A stretch of DNA of 64,000 nucleotides. Source: Uliginosibacterium paludis (lineage in GTDB: Bacteria; Pseudomonadota; Gammaproteobacteria; Burkholderiales; Rhodocyclaceae). The translations under genes and the position numbers were made by a program. The notes beneath the pieces are model-generated. The model made no database searches and was not told the origin of the DNA. It saw only the letters and a list, made by a program, of their open reading frames with translations. The stretch is from the NCBI RefSeq assembly GCF_039631355.1, contig NZ_JBDIVF010000001.1, forward strand, positions 372,001 to 436,000, written 5' to 3'. Below are positions 55,644 to 64,000 of this stretch, piece by piece. The stretch's first letter is position 1. Every line of letters begins with the position of its first letter.

Positions 55644-57245
55644 ATGCAGGGAAACGCAAACAACCTCACCGCACGCATCACCCGGATGAAGTGGTTCGTG
55701 GTCGCCCTGACCCTGACGATCAGCGGCTCGGTGCTGCTGATCATCAACTTCTTCCACGGGGAATACCTCGTGATCCGGGAAGAACTGATCCCGAAGATCG
55801 ACGCGCTGCGCAAGATCGAATCCCAGATCCTCCGGCTCAGGACGCACGCGCTCTACATCACGCTGGAAGATGACCGCAGCCGGGTCGTCGTTCACAAGGA
55901 AAGATCCTTCAAGAGCTTCGACGAGCTTGAAAGCCAGCTGGACAATTACAGCGTGCTGCCCAGAAAAGAGGCGGAACAACTCCTGTACGAGAAAGACAAG
56001 CTGTCGATCTACGAAACCTGGAAGCGCCACCTCATCGTCGTCCGCAACGCCGAGTACTACGACGAATCCGCCGCCAAGAATTACCTGAGGTGGGAGTACA
56101 TGAATCAATCCGGCGATTCGGTGCTCGCGATCGACTCTCACCTGGCCTATCTCAAGAACGAACTCGCCGCCAGACAGAACCGCCTGCGCTTCTGGATCGT
56201 GACCCTCTTCGCCTCGGTGCTGGTCGCGATGGTCATCCGGATCCTGATCACCTTCCGTCACTCGAAAATGATGGAGGACGAAATCCGGAATTCCGCAGAA
56301 ACCATCAAGCTCGCGCTGATGAAGGTGAAAAAGGAATTCGACCTGGGCATCAGGATTCCGGCCATCAATAACGAATTCGGGCTCGTCGCCAACGAAATCA
56401 ACCAGCTGATCAATTACTTCGGCAAGAACTATTCGGTCTTCGACAAGAAAATCTGCGAAGACGAAATCAGGCTCGGGGCCGAGCTCCAGAACGCCATCAC
56501 CGCGAACGAACTCTCGCTGGTCTATCAGCCGATCGTCGACACCCGCAGCGGCCGGCCCGGCAAGGTCGAAACCCTGCTCAGGTGGCACAGTGCAAAATTC
56601 GGCCCGGTGCCGCCGGATCGCTTCATCCCCATCGCGGAGCGCCACGGGCAAATCGTCGAGATCGAGAACTGGGTCATCAAATCCGCGCTGGCCCAGCAGA
56701 AACGATGGCTGGATGAATCCGGCCTGGATCTGGCCATCGCCATCAACGTCTCCGCCCCGCATTTCCTCACCGAAGGCTTTGCGGCCTTCATGAAGCGCGA
56801 AGTCCGCGCGGCCGGCTGCAAGCCCGAGCGCGTCGAGCTGGAGGTGACCGAGAGCGTGATGATCAGCGACATCAACTCCGGCATCCTCGCGCTTCAGGAG
56901 TTGTCGGAATTCGGCATCCGAATCTCGCTCGACGATTTCGGCACCGGCTATTCCTCCCTCTCCTACCTCGCCCGCTTCAGATTCCATGTGCTGAAGATCG
57001 ACCGCTCATTCGTCTCCGCGCTCGACAGCGAAGAAGCCTTCAAGCTGGTCAACGGCATCGTCCGGATCGGTCACGCGCTCTCAATGCAGGTCGTCGCCGA
57101 AGGCGTGGAAACGCCTGAACAGCTGCAGAAGCTCAAGGACATCGGCTGCGACCAGGTACAGGGCTACTACTTCTCCAGGCCCGTCGTGCCGGCCGAGATT
57201 GTTCCGCTGGTCAAGGCTGGCAGCGCAAACCGGCATTCAGGCTGA
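55644..57245 (+). CDS. Membrane-bound EAL-domain c-di-GMP phosphodiesterase
   Basis: A 533-residue protein. Helix 1 (about 15-36) and helix 2 (about 185-205) enclose a 150-residue helical periplasmic sensor. A HAMP-like linker leads to an EAL domain (about 270-525): KVETLLRW (ETL in place of EAL), INVSAPHF, ELEVTES, LDDFGTGYSSLSYLARFRFH, KIDRSFV, AEGVET, QGYYFSRP. All metal and base residues appear present, so it should hydrolyse c-di-GMP. No GGDEF domain. It balances the diguanylate cyclases of this region. Confidence 0.9.
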   Translation: MQGNANNLTARITRMKWFVVALTLTISGSVLLIINFFHGEYLVIREELIPKIDALRKIESQILRLRTHALYITLEDDRSRVVVHKERSFKSFDELESQLDNYSVLPRKEAEQLLYEKDKLSIYETWKRHLIVVRNAEYYDESAAKNYLRWEYMNQSGDSVLAIDSHLAYLKNELAARQNRLRFWIVTLFASVLVAMVIRILITFRHSKMMEDEIRNSAETIKLALMKVKKEFDLGIRIPAINNEFGLVANEINQLINYFGKNYSVFDKKICEDEIRLGAELQNAITANELSLVYQPIVDTRSGRPGKVETLLRWHSAKFGPVPPDRFIPIAERHGQIVEIENWVIKSALAQQKRWLDESGLDLAIAINVSAPHFLTEGFAAFMKREVRAAGCKPERVELEVTESVMISDINSGILALQELSEFGIRISLDDFGTGYSSLSYLARFRFHVLKIDRSFVSALDSEEAFKLVNGIVRIGHALSMQVVAEGVETPEQLQKLKDIGCDQVQGYYFSRPVVPAEIVPLVKAGSANRHSG

Positions 57246-57509
57246 GGCGGCTGGCGCATGGTGCTGCGGTGGCCGTCTTGCCGCGGATACGTGATGATCC
57301 GGAACGGCGGCAGCAGTCCGGGTATGATCTGCGCATATCCGGAAAACCCGCCGGTTGGCGGCATTGGATCACGCAGCGCTGCTCGTCACAGGCATTGATG
57401 CCGGCCAGCCGGTCGGCTGCAATCGCTCGGCCAGCCAATCCTTGCATTTGTCATGGTCATTGTCCGGATCGCACGCTCTCTCCATCAATGAACTTCAGGC
57501 TCAAGCGCC

Positions 57510-58424
57510 ATGTCCCTGCTCCGTCATTTCCTGATCCTGATCATCGGCGTCTTCACGGTCAGCGCCGCTTGCGGCGCGGTCCAGGTCGAGGACACGATCA
57601 CCTATCTGCCCGCGGTGCGGTCTGAGAACGCGGCCTGCGTCTGGGAGCCCGCCATCGTCAAAGCCGCCCTGGCCCATTCCGGAGGGGCCCTCATCCCCCT
57701 GAGCGGAACGCCAACAGCCGGCGACACCCGGCTCTCCATCCAGGTGATCGGGTTCGAACTCGAGCGCTCTTCGCGAAAGAGCCGATACACCGTGCGCATG
57801 CGGGCAAACGTCAGCGAAGGTGGCAAACTCCTCGCCACGCGCGACTTCGAGGAAGACGCCTCCTTCACCGAGAGCCAGACCGCCTGCTCCACCCTCAACG
57901 GGATCGGCGCATCGCTTGGCGAAAGCGCTGGCGAATGGATGTCGCAAACGCGGCTGCCGACCTGCGCGGAAGGCTGTACCGGCCTCCACCCCGATGAACC
58001 CATTGTCGTGGCGACTGAGGTGCTGATCGCTCATGCCGACGCCATCAACGACACCGTGCGCGATGACTGCCAATTCCAGACGGCGCTGGTCACACGCCTG
58101 GTCAAGGCCTTCAATGAAAGCGACAGGCCCTCGCGTGCCCGGCTCGAAGCGCGAAGCATCGACATCGAGCAGTACAGCGGGCGGCGCCTGATCTTGCGCG
58201 TGAACAACGTTCATGCGCTCGGCGGCGGTGGCTTCTCCGGCCCCAAGTGGATGAACATGTCGGGCGAATTGCGTGACGGCAAGCTGCTCGTCGGCAGCTT
58301 CCATTCGCACACCACATCGGGGCGTGGCGTCACGACCTGCCGATCCGTCGACGCGCTCATCGAAAAAACGGTTGAGCTGATCAGCGAATGGTTGAGCGAT
58401 CCAGTGATTGATGCCGATCTCTGA
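57510..58424 (+). CDS. Exported protein of unknown function
   Basis: A 304-residue protein with a signal peptide (LILIIGVFTVSAACGAV), possibly a lipoprotein because of the Cys. The mature part has a strand-rich first half (RLSIQVIGFELERSSRKSRY, then VRMRANVSEGGKLLATRDF) and two CxxxC-like Cys pairs in the middle (TRLPTCAEGCTGL). Not recognised. It begins 264 bases after the EAL gene with a weak ribosome site and has its own likely promoter. Confidence 0.6.
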   Translation: MSLLRHFLILIIGVFTVSAACGAVQVEDTITYLPAVRSENAACVWEPAIVKAALAHSGGALIPLSGTPTAGDTRLSIQVIGFELERSSRKSRYTVRMRANVSEGGKLLATRDFEEDASFTESQTACSTLNGIGASLGESAGEWMSQTRLPTCAEGCTGLHPDEPIVVATEVLIAHADAINDTVRDDCQFQTALVTRLVKAFNESDRPSRARLEARSIDIEQYSGRRLILRVNNVHALGGGGFSGPKWMNMSGELRDGKLLVGSFHSHTTSGRGVTTCRSVDALIEKTVELISEWLSDPVIDADL

Positions 58425-58574
58425 ACCCGCTGCCAGCGAAGCCGGGCGCTTCCGGCGAGTCACCCGGGGGCTGGCCGCAGCGCCTGAGCGCACCATCCCG
58501 CGCCCACCTTCCTGAATCAAGGCGGCAGGCGAAGCCGCCACGGCCGCGTGCGCGAAGCGCGTGGTGTGAGCGGA

Positions 58575-58871
58575 TCAGTTGCCGACCGGACTCATCCTGA
58601 TGACGCTTGCCGGTTTCGCGCGGAAGCCAGGGTTCCTCGCCACCGCCGCGACCATGTGCGCCGTTTTGCCATGCGCGACAAGCGCTTCGCGGGACGCCCA
58701 CTTTTCAACGAGGATGAACCGGTTTTCATCCTCGTCATCACTGAAGAGCTCATATTGGATGCAGCCCGGCTCGGCCAGCACCAGCGGCCTGAGCGCTTCA
58801 AAGGCCTCGATCTGAATCGCCCGCTTGCCCGGCTGAGTTTCGATCAGCACCAGCAGATGGATGGCTTCCAT
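58575..58871 (-). CDS. Antibiotic-biosynthesis-monooxygenase domain protein
   Basis: A 98-residue ABM-type protein from ATG 58871: EAIHLLVLIETQPGKRAIQI, LAEPGCIQYELFS, RFILVEKWASREALVAHGKT. It is a paralogue in fold, though not close in sequence, of the one at 53991. A possible oxygenase or quinol-acting enzyme, or an enzyme domain; no neighbours define the pathway. Confidence 0.8.
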   Translation of the reverse strand: MEAIHLLVLIETQPGKRAIQIEAFEALRPLVLAEPGCIQYELFSDDEDENRFILVEKWASREALVAHGKTAHMVAAVARNPGFRAKPASVIRMSPVGN

Positions 58872-59306
58872 GACGTTTCCATTTCGTTTCGACTGAAGAA
58901 GCCGACAGTGTGGCAGCTGCGAGCGGCGCGGAACACCTCCGGATGAAAGCTCGCGCTCCGGGCGCATCGGCCACTCTGCGCAGCAAGAGCAAGGCGGGCG
59001 TGGCACGCGCCCCGGATACCCCCGGGGTGGAACGCAAAGCGGCTCGCCCCACCCCGCCTTCTGGCGAAGATTCATTGAGGTCGTCCCCGGAAGGGAGGAG
59101 GCCCCGCCAGAGTGCTGCCCTGCGACCTGGCGCGAGGCACCCGGGGGACGAGCTTGCCTTCATGCCTCACACCGGCTATCCATCCCTTGGGTGGGCGCAT
59201 CGAAGATCGCTTCCACAGGGAATGCCCTCGACGTCGCGCCCGACCACGCTTGAAAAAACGTGGGAACACGCAGCTGTCATGACCTCAACACGGAGAACTA
59301 CCTGCC
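58872..59306. other. Gene-free interval
   Basis: 435 bases without a supported gene. Frames on both strands lack starts with ribosome sites. A CCCCGGATACCCCCGGGG inverted motif lies near 59012-59029. No other structure noted. Confidence 0.45.
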
Positions 59307-59732
59307 ATGAAACATAAGTCGTCTGTCACTCTTCCTCGCCTGGTTTCTCTGGGCCTGGCGCTGTTCAGCACGCTCGGCCTGGCGGCAGAACCGCAATGGC
59401 TTGCAGAGGCGACGGAGAAAATGAACTGGAACGCAGCCAGCGCCTATTGCGCAGGCAAAGGCGCCCGTCTGCCAACGGAGGCTGAAATCCAGAAAGAAAT
59501 AAAAGCCTGCGGCGGAACGCTGACCGGCGATTATTTTCCGGACGAAAATGAGGCAAACGAGAACTATCAGGCCTGCATGAAGAGCAAAGGCTGGGAAGGA
59601 GACTACTGGACAAGCAGCACGCCCGCGCAATCACAAACCTGTGCGCTGGATATCTACATCAGGCGCGGCAATACCGGCTGCGGCACGAAAACAGAGAGCG
59701 CCCTCAAAGCGCGCTGCACGCTTCAGAAATAA
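59307..59732 (+). CDS. Small secreted protein of the sulfatase-modifying/Lcl type fold
   Basis: A 141-residue protein with a signal peptide (ALFSTLGLAAE) and a C-type-lectin-like core: MNWNAASAYCAGKGARLPTE, then YWTSSTPAQ and a Cys near the end (CTLQK). The W..A..YC...GARLPTEAE string is typical of DUF1566/FGE-related domains, here much shorter than the catalytic ones, so no enzyme activity is implied. Probably a small extracellular or periplasmic binding protein. Confidence 0.65.
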   Translation: MKHKSSVTLPRLVSLGLALFSTLGLAAEPQWLAEATEKMNWNAASAYCAGKGARLPTEAEIQKEIKACGGTLTGDYFPDENEANENYQACMKSKGWEGDYWTSSTPAQSQTCALDIYIRRGNTGCGTKTESALKARCTLQK

Positions 59733-59968
59733 GAACGCGCAAAGCGCAGGGGATCAGGCTTCCCCTTATTTGCTTCGGCCTCCGGAATCCAGCAGCTGAG
59801 CATTCCCATTGCCTGCTCAACTGCCCACCAGGCGGATCCTGGCCGCGCGGACGCCGGATGCTCGCGGCAAGGAAGCGCCGGCGAGCTTCACCTGGCGACG
59901 GACTGCCGATATCCGGGGAGCGAGGTCGAGCACAGGGCCATTCAAAAGCTGAGCTGAGCTGCGCAACC

Positions 59969-60355
59969 TTAACGAGCCCTGAATGCCAGGTAGAGGCCAA
60001 GACACAGAATCCCGATGGCATAGGGAAGCACGCTGCTCAGGATCGCCAGCATGCCGCCCGCCTGGCCGAGAAGGTGGGCCACCAGGCCGAGGATGCTGCC
60101 GCCAGCACCGAGCACGATGACAGCCAACGCGCCTGCGGGTGACGGCTTGAGAGGCCGCTCGCGCGCCTCACGCTCTTCGCCCTCCTTCCCGGTAAAGCGT
60201 CGCCATACCATCCGGATACCGAGCAGCGCAGCCATGAGGACGATCAGGGCAATCGTGGAAGGCCAAGTCGTTCGCGGACCGTCCCAGGCGTCAAGTGGCA
60301 AGGCAGCGAGAAGCACAAGATGCAGCAATCTGCGTGAAGGCGAACGAGGAGGCAT
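59969..60355 (-). CDS. Membrane protein of unknown function
   Basis: 128 residues from ATG 60355, or 134 from 60373. Hydrophobic segments at about 8-25, 33-50, 76-100 and 102-120 separated by a charged loop (RRFTGKEGEEREARERPLKP) indicate three to four membrane helices. The last helix has GLYLAFRAR at the C-terminus. Not recognised and ribosome site unclear. Confidence 0.45.
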   Translation of the reverse strand: MPPRSPSRRLLHLVLLAALPLDAWDGPRTTWPSTIALIVLMAALLGIRMVWRRFTGKEGEEREARERPLKPSPAGALAVIVLGAGGSILGLVAHLLGQAGGMLAILSSVLPYAIGILCLGLYLAFRAR

Positions 60356-60427
60356 GCAGAGGTCAATCGTCAATGTCGGAGGACCGAAGAAGTCGGGTCA
60401 CTACACGTGGCAGAGTCAGATCTTGAA

Positions 60428-60691
60428 TTAAAGCATTTCAGACGCGGTCACGATCCGGATGATGCTTGCGTAATGCATTCCGAAAGCTGCGGCGATTTCC
60501 TGTTGTGTGTCATCACCGCTGGCCCAGGCCACGCAGATCGCTGCGTTGCGGCTGGCTTTATCGCGGCTTTGGGCAACATAGTCAGTCAAGGGCAGCCGCG
60601 CAGGTCGGAAAAGCGCAGCGCCTTCCGACAATCCAGGCCGTAGCACATCAGCAGCCTCAACAATCAATGACGTAGTAACTTGTAGAACGGC
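60428..60691 (-). pseudogene. C-terminal HTH fragment of a REP-associated transposase
   Basis: On the minus strand the peptide RLPLTDYVAQSRDKASRNAA continues to a helix-turn-helix, TQQEIAAAFGMHYASIIRIV, like the C-terminal tail of some REP-associated transposases. The upstream part of the open frame (beyond 60691) is only the translated REP element, so the original N-terminal catalytic part is missing. A degraded transposase copy next to the intact one at 60856 is the likely explanation. Confidence 0.55.
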
Positions 60692-60780
60692 GTAGGGCGG
60701 AGTGAAAACACCGCCACCCGGATCAACGCACGCCGTCACGCACGGGCGAAACATCAGGTTGGGTTGGCACCCCACCCTAC
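60692..60780 (+). repeat. REP/REPIN-type element, copy 1
   Basis: Begins GTAGGGCGGAGTG and ends CACCCCACCCTAC, so its termini are inverted (GTAGGG/CCCTAC) with several internal complementary segments. It lies 76 bases upstream of the transposase gene. Two relatives follow at 61420 and 61586. The GTAG tetranucleotide is the canonical start of REPs linked to RAYT transposases. Confidence 0.85.
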
Positions 60781-60855
60781 GAATCCCCGTCGTCGGCGAC
60801 AACACTCGCGGGCACGATTCCGGATTCGCCACGCAGGCTGCGGCACACTCCCGCC

Positions 60856-61386
60856 ATGCCCGAATACCGACGCATCTGGCGCCCAGGCGGCACCTATTTT
60901 TTCACCGTCACGCTGCTTGAACGGCGGGGCAATGATTTACTCGTGCGCCACATCGACAGCCTGCGTGCCGCCGTGCGCAAGGTGCGCCAGCGATATCCGT
61001 TCCACATCCACGCCTTCGTCGTCTTGCCCGATCACCTGCATTGCATCCTCGAATTGCCCGAAGGCGACGCCGATTTCGCCACCCGCTGGATGCGCATCAA
61101 GCAGGAGTTTTCATTCGCCATCCCGAAAACCGAATGGCGCAGCGCCACCCGCCGCAAGCGGCAGGAGCGCGCCATCTGGCAGCGCCGGTATTGGGAACAC
61201 CTGATCCGCGACGAAAAAGACTTTCAGGCGCACATGGATTACGTACATTTCAACCCGGTGAAACACGGGCATGTAGCCCGCGTGATCGACTGGCCCCATT
61301 CCAGCTTCCACCACCACCTAGCCGCCGGCACCTACCCAGCCGATTGGGGCAATATCAGCCTCACCGACAACATCGGCCACGAATAA
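60856..61386 (+). CDS. REP-associated tyrosine transposase (RAYT, Y1_Tnp/HUH)
   Basis: A 176-residue IS200/IS605-like single-strand transposase. The HUH motif is seen as VVLPDHLHCILEL with His60 and His62, and the catalytic tyrosine is Tyr129 in MDYVHFNPVKHG. Such RAYT enzymes cut and paste GTAG-containing REP hairpins and are vertically maintained genes rather than free mobile elements. The gene is flanked by three copies of the same ~88-base palindromic element, its likely substrates. Confidence 0.92.
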   Translation: MPEYRRIWRPGGTYFFTVTLLERRGNDLLVRHIDSLRAAVRKVRQRYPFHIHAFVVLPDHLHCILELPEGDADFATRWMRIKQEFSFAIPKTEWRSATRRKRQERAIWQRRYWEHLIRDEKDFQAHMDYVHFNPVKHGHVARVIDWPHSSFHHHLAAGTYPADWGNISLTDNIGHE

Positions 61387-61535
61387 CAAAACGCGAAAAC
61401 AAGGCGACAGGGGATAGGCGTAGGGTGGAGTGAAACTCCACCACCCGGAACACCGCGTAGTCACGTGCAGGGGGAAACATCCGGTGGGGTTTGCACCCCA
61501 CCCTACGAACCGGACGCCACCTTACGCGATCGCCG
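61368..61535 (+). repeat. Tandem duplication unit 1 (RAYT 3' end plus REPIN)
   Basis: From the end of the transposase gene (AACATCGG...CACGAATAAC) through the REP element, about 168 bases are repeated directly in 61536-61700 with small differences. The second unit carries AACATCGG TTCGG TCACGAATAAC, an imitation of the transposase stop region. This is a direct tandem duplication that increased the number of REP copies. Confidence 0.7.
61420..61506 (+). repeat. REP/REPIN-type element, copy 2
   Basis: GTAGGGTGGAGTGAAACTCC ... CACCCCACCCTAC. It has the same end sequences as the copy at 60692 and a clearer internal inverted repeat (GGAGTG AAA CTCC). Confidence 0.85.
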
Positions 61536-61585
61536 AAAACATCGGTTCGGTCACGAATAACAAAACGCAAAAAAAGGCGACAGGC

Positions 61586-61673
61586 GTAGGGCGGAGTGCA
61601 AACTCCGCCAACCGGAACATCGCACGCGGTCACGTACGGGGGAACAACCGGTGGGGTTGGCACCGCACCCTAC
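61586..61673 (+). repeat. REP/REPIN-type element, copy 3
   Basis: GTAGGGCGGAGTGCAAACTC ... CACCGCACCCTAC. Third copy, in the second unit of the tandem duplication. The terminal inverted repeats and central CGGTCACGTACGGGGG region match copies 1 and 2 with point differences. Confidence 0.85.
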
Positions 61674-61692
61674 GAATCGGGCCGCTTCAGCC

Positions 61693-61729
61693 ACCCCGCC
61701 GTACGCGGTACGACCCCGCCGTACGCGGT
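61693..61729 (+). repeat. Two direct 17-base repeats next to the AT-rich island
   Basis: ACCCCGCCGTACGCGGT occurs at 61693-61709 and 61713-61729, each containing the near-palindrome CCGTACGCGG. They lie exactly at the transition from GC-rich REP sequence to the AT-rich island and might be remnants of insertion or a binding array. Confidence 0.5.
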
Positions 61730-61753
61730 GCCCCCTTTTTGCGCGGTGAAAAT

Positions 61754-62464
61754 TTACGGCATCTCCCCGTACATTTTGTAATCCAAACCGAGACCATTCA
61801 TCACAAACACCAACTCAGAATTGTTTCTTAAAAAATCAGAAGACTTATAAGACAAAAATCTCATACTAATCATGATTAATCTAAGGAGCGCAAAATCAGA
61901 CATGTTTATAAGAACGTTGTAATACATCTCTCTGTCTTTTTTTGAAAATCCATTTTCATCAGATAATTTTTCGTGAACTATTTTTTCTGACACATAAAAC
62001 ATTCTAGAAAGCTTAAATATCTCATCACCGTCATCGTAAAATTTTATTGCGTTTGGTATTTCTTCAATGCTATTCGAAGATATTCTTTCTATTTCACCCT
62101 CTATAAACCTTACCGCTTCTGATGCAGTTAGAACTCTTCCTTTGCTTCTTATTGAAAAATCGCTAAAACCAGCCGATTGACGATCAATCATGTTAAAAAA
62201 CAATGACTCAAACGCCCTAATTCTTTCGCCTCTTTCTCCAGCCTGATTTGCTTCGCTCTGCAGAACCAAAGACCTAACAACAAGAAATATTGAAATAAAG
62301 CTAAGAATCGGATTTAAAACGCCACCAAAATAGTCGCCAAACTGATCCCAATTCGCACCATCATTTGACAGCGCTCCGCCGAAGAAATAAAAAAAATTTA
62401 CAGAATATAAGGCACCGACAAGAAAAACAGCTATAGCAGCGAAAAAAATGTATCTATTCACCAT
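61754..62464 (-). CDS. Putative phage abortive-infection membrane protein (putAbiC type)
   Basis: A 236-residue protein of strikingly AT-rich codon use. Two N-terminal membrane helices (about 6-28 and 46-66) enclose NWDQFGDYFGGVLNPILSFI, a string characteristic of the putative AbiC family, then a long charged helical cytoplasmic part (SEANQAGERGERIRAFESLF and onward). Family members are found in phage-defence islands; mechanism unknown. The AT content differs sharply from the flanks, so it was probably acquired. Function in this strain is inference. Confidence 0.75.
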   Translation of the reverse strand: MVNRYIFFAAIAVFLVGALYSVNFFYFFGGALSNDGANWDQFGDYFGGVLNPILSFISIFLVVRSLVLQSEANQAGERGERIRAFESLFFNMIDRQSAGFSDFSIRSKGRVLTASEAVRFIEGEIERISSNSIEEIPNAIKFYDDGDEIFKLSRMFYVSEKIVHEKLSDENGFSKKDREMYYNVLINMSDFALLRLIMISMRFLSYKSSDFLRNNSELVFVMNGLGLDYKMYGEMP

Positions 62465-62467
62465 AGC

Positions 62468-63284
62468 TCAAAACCCTCTGACTATATATTTTACAACCTT
62501 CCCGTTTCTAAGCCTTACAGGAGACACATTAAGCCTGAGATACTCCCAGCGATCTTTTTCTAGACCGTTGTTGTGATTTAAATTTTCTGAAAATACTTTC
62601 TTTCCAGAAACATTCATAAACCTATATTCACTATCAAACCCAAAGGCTACAGTTTCGCGTTCGTCAATAATTTCCAGGCGACCATTTCCTGTGTTTATGT
62701 TGAGCCTTGTAATCCCGGCAACAATCTCAATCACTTCGGAAGACTCTTCAGCCAAAAGCGCGTCAGCCGTATCTCTATTGAACAGAGCGAGGATGGTCTG
62801 CTCAGAGCGTGAGCGCCTAATTCGAATTTTTGTATAAAAATCAAACCTATTTGAAGCGGCGTGAATATTTACCAACGGTGAGTGTCTAAGCTGAGACAAA
62901 AGATCTTCAGATGCTTCGCCAATTTTGGTTAGTATTTCTTCTGATTTTTCAGACAAATCTCCGCTATAAACATATACAGATTCGTTCAAAAAATAGGAAA
63001 CAAGCTCACAAAAAGACTGCCGACCAATTCGGTTGAATTTTGATTTAAGAGTTTGGTCGTATATATCTAAGCTAAAAATTTGGCCATAAGACCCTGAAAA
63101 ACTATTTTTTTAAATTAGTCCTTATACTGTCTTTGTGATTAAGTCGCTGCGGGCATTTTCCTGAAACTATTGTTTCAGATATAAATCTGATTGAGTCAGA
63201 GGCTCCTTGGAGCGTCTCCAATCCGGTTTTCATATCAACAGAGTATTCCGGAGAATCTATAACAACATCAAAATTCAGGGACAT
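62468..63284 (-). pseudogene. Unknown AT-rich gene split by a frameshift at a seven-base homopolymer
   Basis: A 60-residue frame (from ATG 63284, MSLNFDVVIDSPEYSVDMKT ...) ends with TAG right after seven T (63105-63111, A7 on the coding strand). A second frame, open from at least 63098 and including the 173-residue part to 62468, continues with sensible sequence (SYGQIFSLDIYDQTLKSKF ... FLNESVYVYSGD). Removing one base in the homopolymer joins them into a single ~271-residue protein. It starts close to the island's right edge and ends four bases from the abortive-infection-like gene. Either a real broken gene, a sequencing error, or slippage at A7. Function unknown. Confidence 0.6.
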
Positions 63285-63338
63285 AAGTAGCTTTCAATAA
63301 AAAGTTAACTAAACCAATCTTTGAAGCGGCCTTGTTTC

Positions 63339-64000
63339 TCACGAACCCACCACCACCAATCTCTCCGTCGCCCGCGTCATCGCCACATACATCAGCCGCG
63401 CCTCTTCCTCATCCTCGCTCGTGAGCGAATCCGCACCCGGAATCACCACCAGCGGAAATTCCAGGCCCTTGCTGCTGTGGAAGGGCAGCAGGCGCACGGT
63501 GTCCTGCTTCGAATCAAAACGAATGTCATCTTTCCAGGTCGCCGGAATACCGAGGCGGTTCAGCGCGGCGCGCACTACCTTGCAGGTCGGGTAATGCCGG
63601 TAGAGCACCGCCATGTCCCGCCAAGGCGTGCCCGCCTCATGAGCTTCTTTCAGGTGGCGGGCGATCCATTCGCCTTCATCCTGCTGTTTCGACAATTTGA
63701 TCAATAGCGGCGCCTCGCCATGCCGCCCGGCGGAAATCGGCGCCACGCGCGGCACGCCGTCTTCGTCGGCCTCACTGGGCGTGAGGCATTCGGCGGCAAA
63801 CTGTTTGGCGAAGTCCAGCACTTCGCGGGTGTTGCGGTAATTCACCTTGAGCACGGTGGTGCGGCCCTGCGCCTGAATGCCCACGCTCTTGAAGCTGAAG
63901 TTGCGCTTCTTGCCGGCGTCGTAGATGGACTGGGCGTCGTCGTAGAGCACCAGCAGGGAATTCGTTGCCGGGTCGACCATCCCTGTTACGAGCTTGAGCC
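63339..64000 (-). CDS. UvrD/Rep-type DNA helicase, C-terminal part (cut by window edge)
   Basis: At least 220 residues of the 2A/2B helicase lobe on the minus strand; the coding frame is still open at base 64000, so the N-terminal ATPase lobe lies outside. The conserved superfamily-1 motifs are visible: LLVLYDDAQSIYD (motif II/III-like region), NYRNTREVLDFA, HSSKGLEFPLVVI (motif V) and LMYVAMTRATERLVV (motif VI). Its codon use is the normal GC-rich type, unlike the AT-rich genes just left of it. It could be a repair helicase or part of a defence module. Confidence 0.88.
   Translation of the reverse strand, partial: LKLVTGMVDPATNSLLVLYDDAQSIYDAGKKRNFSFKSVGIQAQGRTTVLKVNYRNTREVLDFAKQFAAECLTPSEADEDGVPRVAPISAGRHGEAPLLIKLSKQQDEGEWIARHLKEAHEAGTPWRDMAVLYRHYPTCKVVRAALNRLGIPATWKDDIRFDSKQDTVRLLPFHSSKGLEFPLVVIPGADSLTSEDEEEARLMYVAMTRATERLVVVGS

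Noticed and set aside
63098..63118. Programmed -1 ribosomal frameshift at T-TTA-AAA in the island gene
   Set aside because: A -1 slip at this heptamer leads into a frame that ends after 13 codons. The biologically sensible frame needs a +1 shift or loss of one base.

Overview
The window is a chromosomal segment of a GC-rich, Gram-negative bacterium. Most genes have strong G/C third positions, lipoprotein and Sec signal peptides are common, and the regulatory families (GlrR, FruR/LacI, EttA, CioAB, RtcB, GrcA) are proteobacterial. Plant-polysaccharide enzymes with polyserine linkers next to a FruB-FruK-FruA system fit a betaproteobacterium of the Rhodocyclales type (Uliginosibacterium-like). 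That placement is inference, not something the sequence proves. I saw no rRNA, tRNA, CRISPR array or complete prophage.

Left part (1-9.2 kb): the end of a sensor kinase, a QseG-like lipoprotein and a GlrR/QseF sigma-54 activator form one overlapping operon. The next gene, a bactofilin, is preceded by two perfect TGTC-N10-GACA sites and a correctly spaced -24/-12 promoter, so it looks like a direct GlrR target. A run of five small, closely packed genes of unknown function follows, then two unknown proteins, ettA and a lipoprotein.

Middle part (9.2-41 kb): a plant cell-wall and surface section. It holds two PL3 pectate lyases, a GH5 endoglucanase with a CBM2, a CBM2-polyserine-HExxH protein, an agarase-like GH-A lipoprotein, a phytase-like esterase, a serine hydrolase and a DUF1800/DUF1501 secretion-type pair. 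Between these lie rtcB with an elaborate structured leader, a chemoreceptor with a C-terminal sensor domain, the cyanide-insensitive oxidase cioAB plus a DUF2474 subunit, a divergent MerR/EthD pair with a palindromic operator, grcA, two diguanylate cyclases (one GGDEF, one GNDEF) and several transporters.

Right part (41-64 kb): the fructose PTS operon fruBKA runs leftward from a promoter overlapped by a LacI-type palindrome, with its likely repressor gene divergent. Housekeeping-type genes follow (GNAT, S46 dipeptidyl-peptidase, GST, MHS symporter, ABM, VOC, EAL phosphodiesterase). The last 4 kb is accessory DNA. A REP-associated tyrosine transposase is surrounded by three copies of a ~88-bp inverted-repeat element, one generated by a tandem duplication that includes the transposase 3' end. 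Next is an AT-rich island with a putative phage abortive-infection protein and a gene broken by a frameshift at a seven-base homopolymer. The window closes with the 3' end of a UvrD-type helicase gene cut by the right edge.
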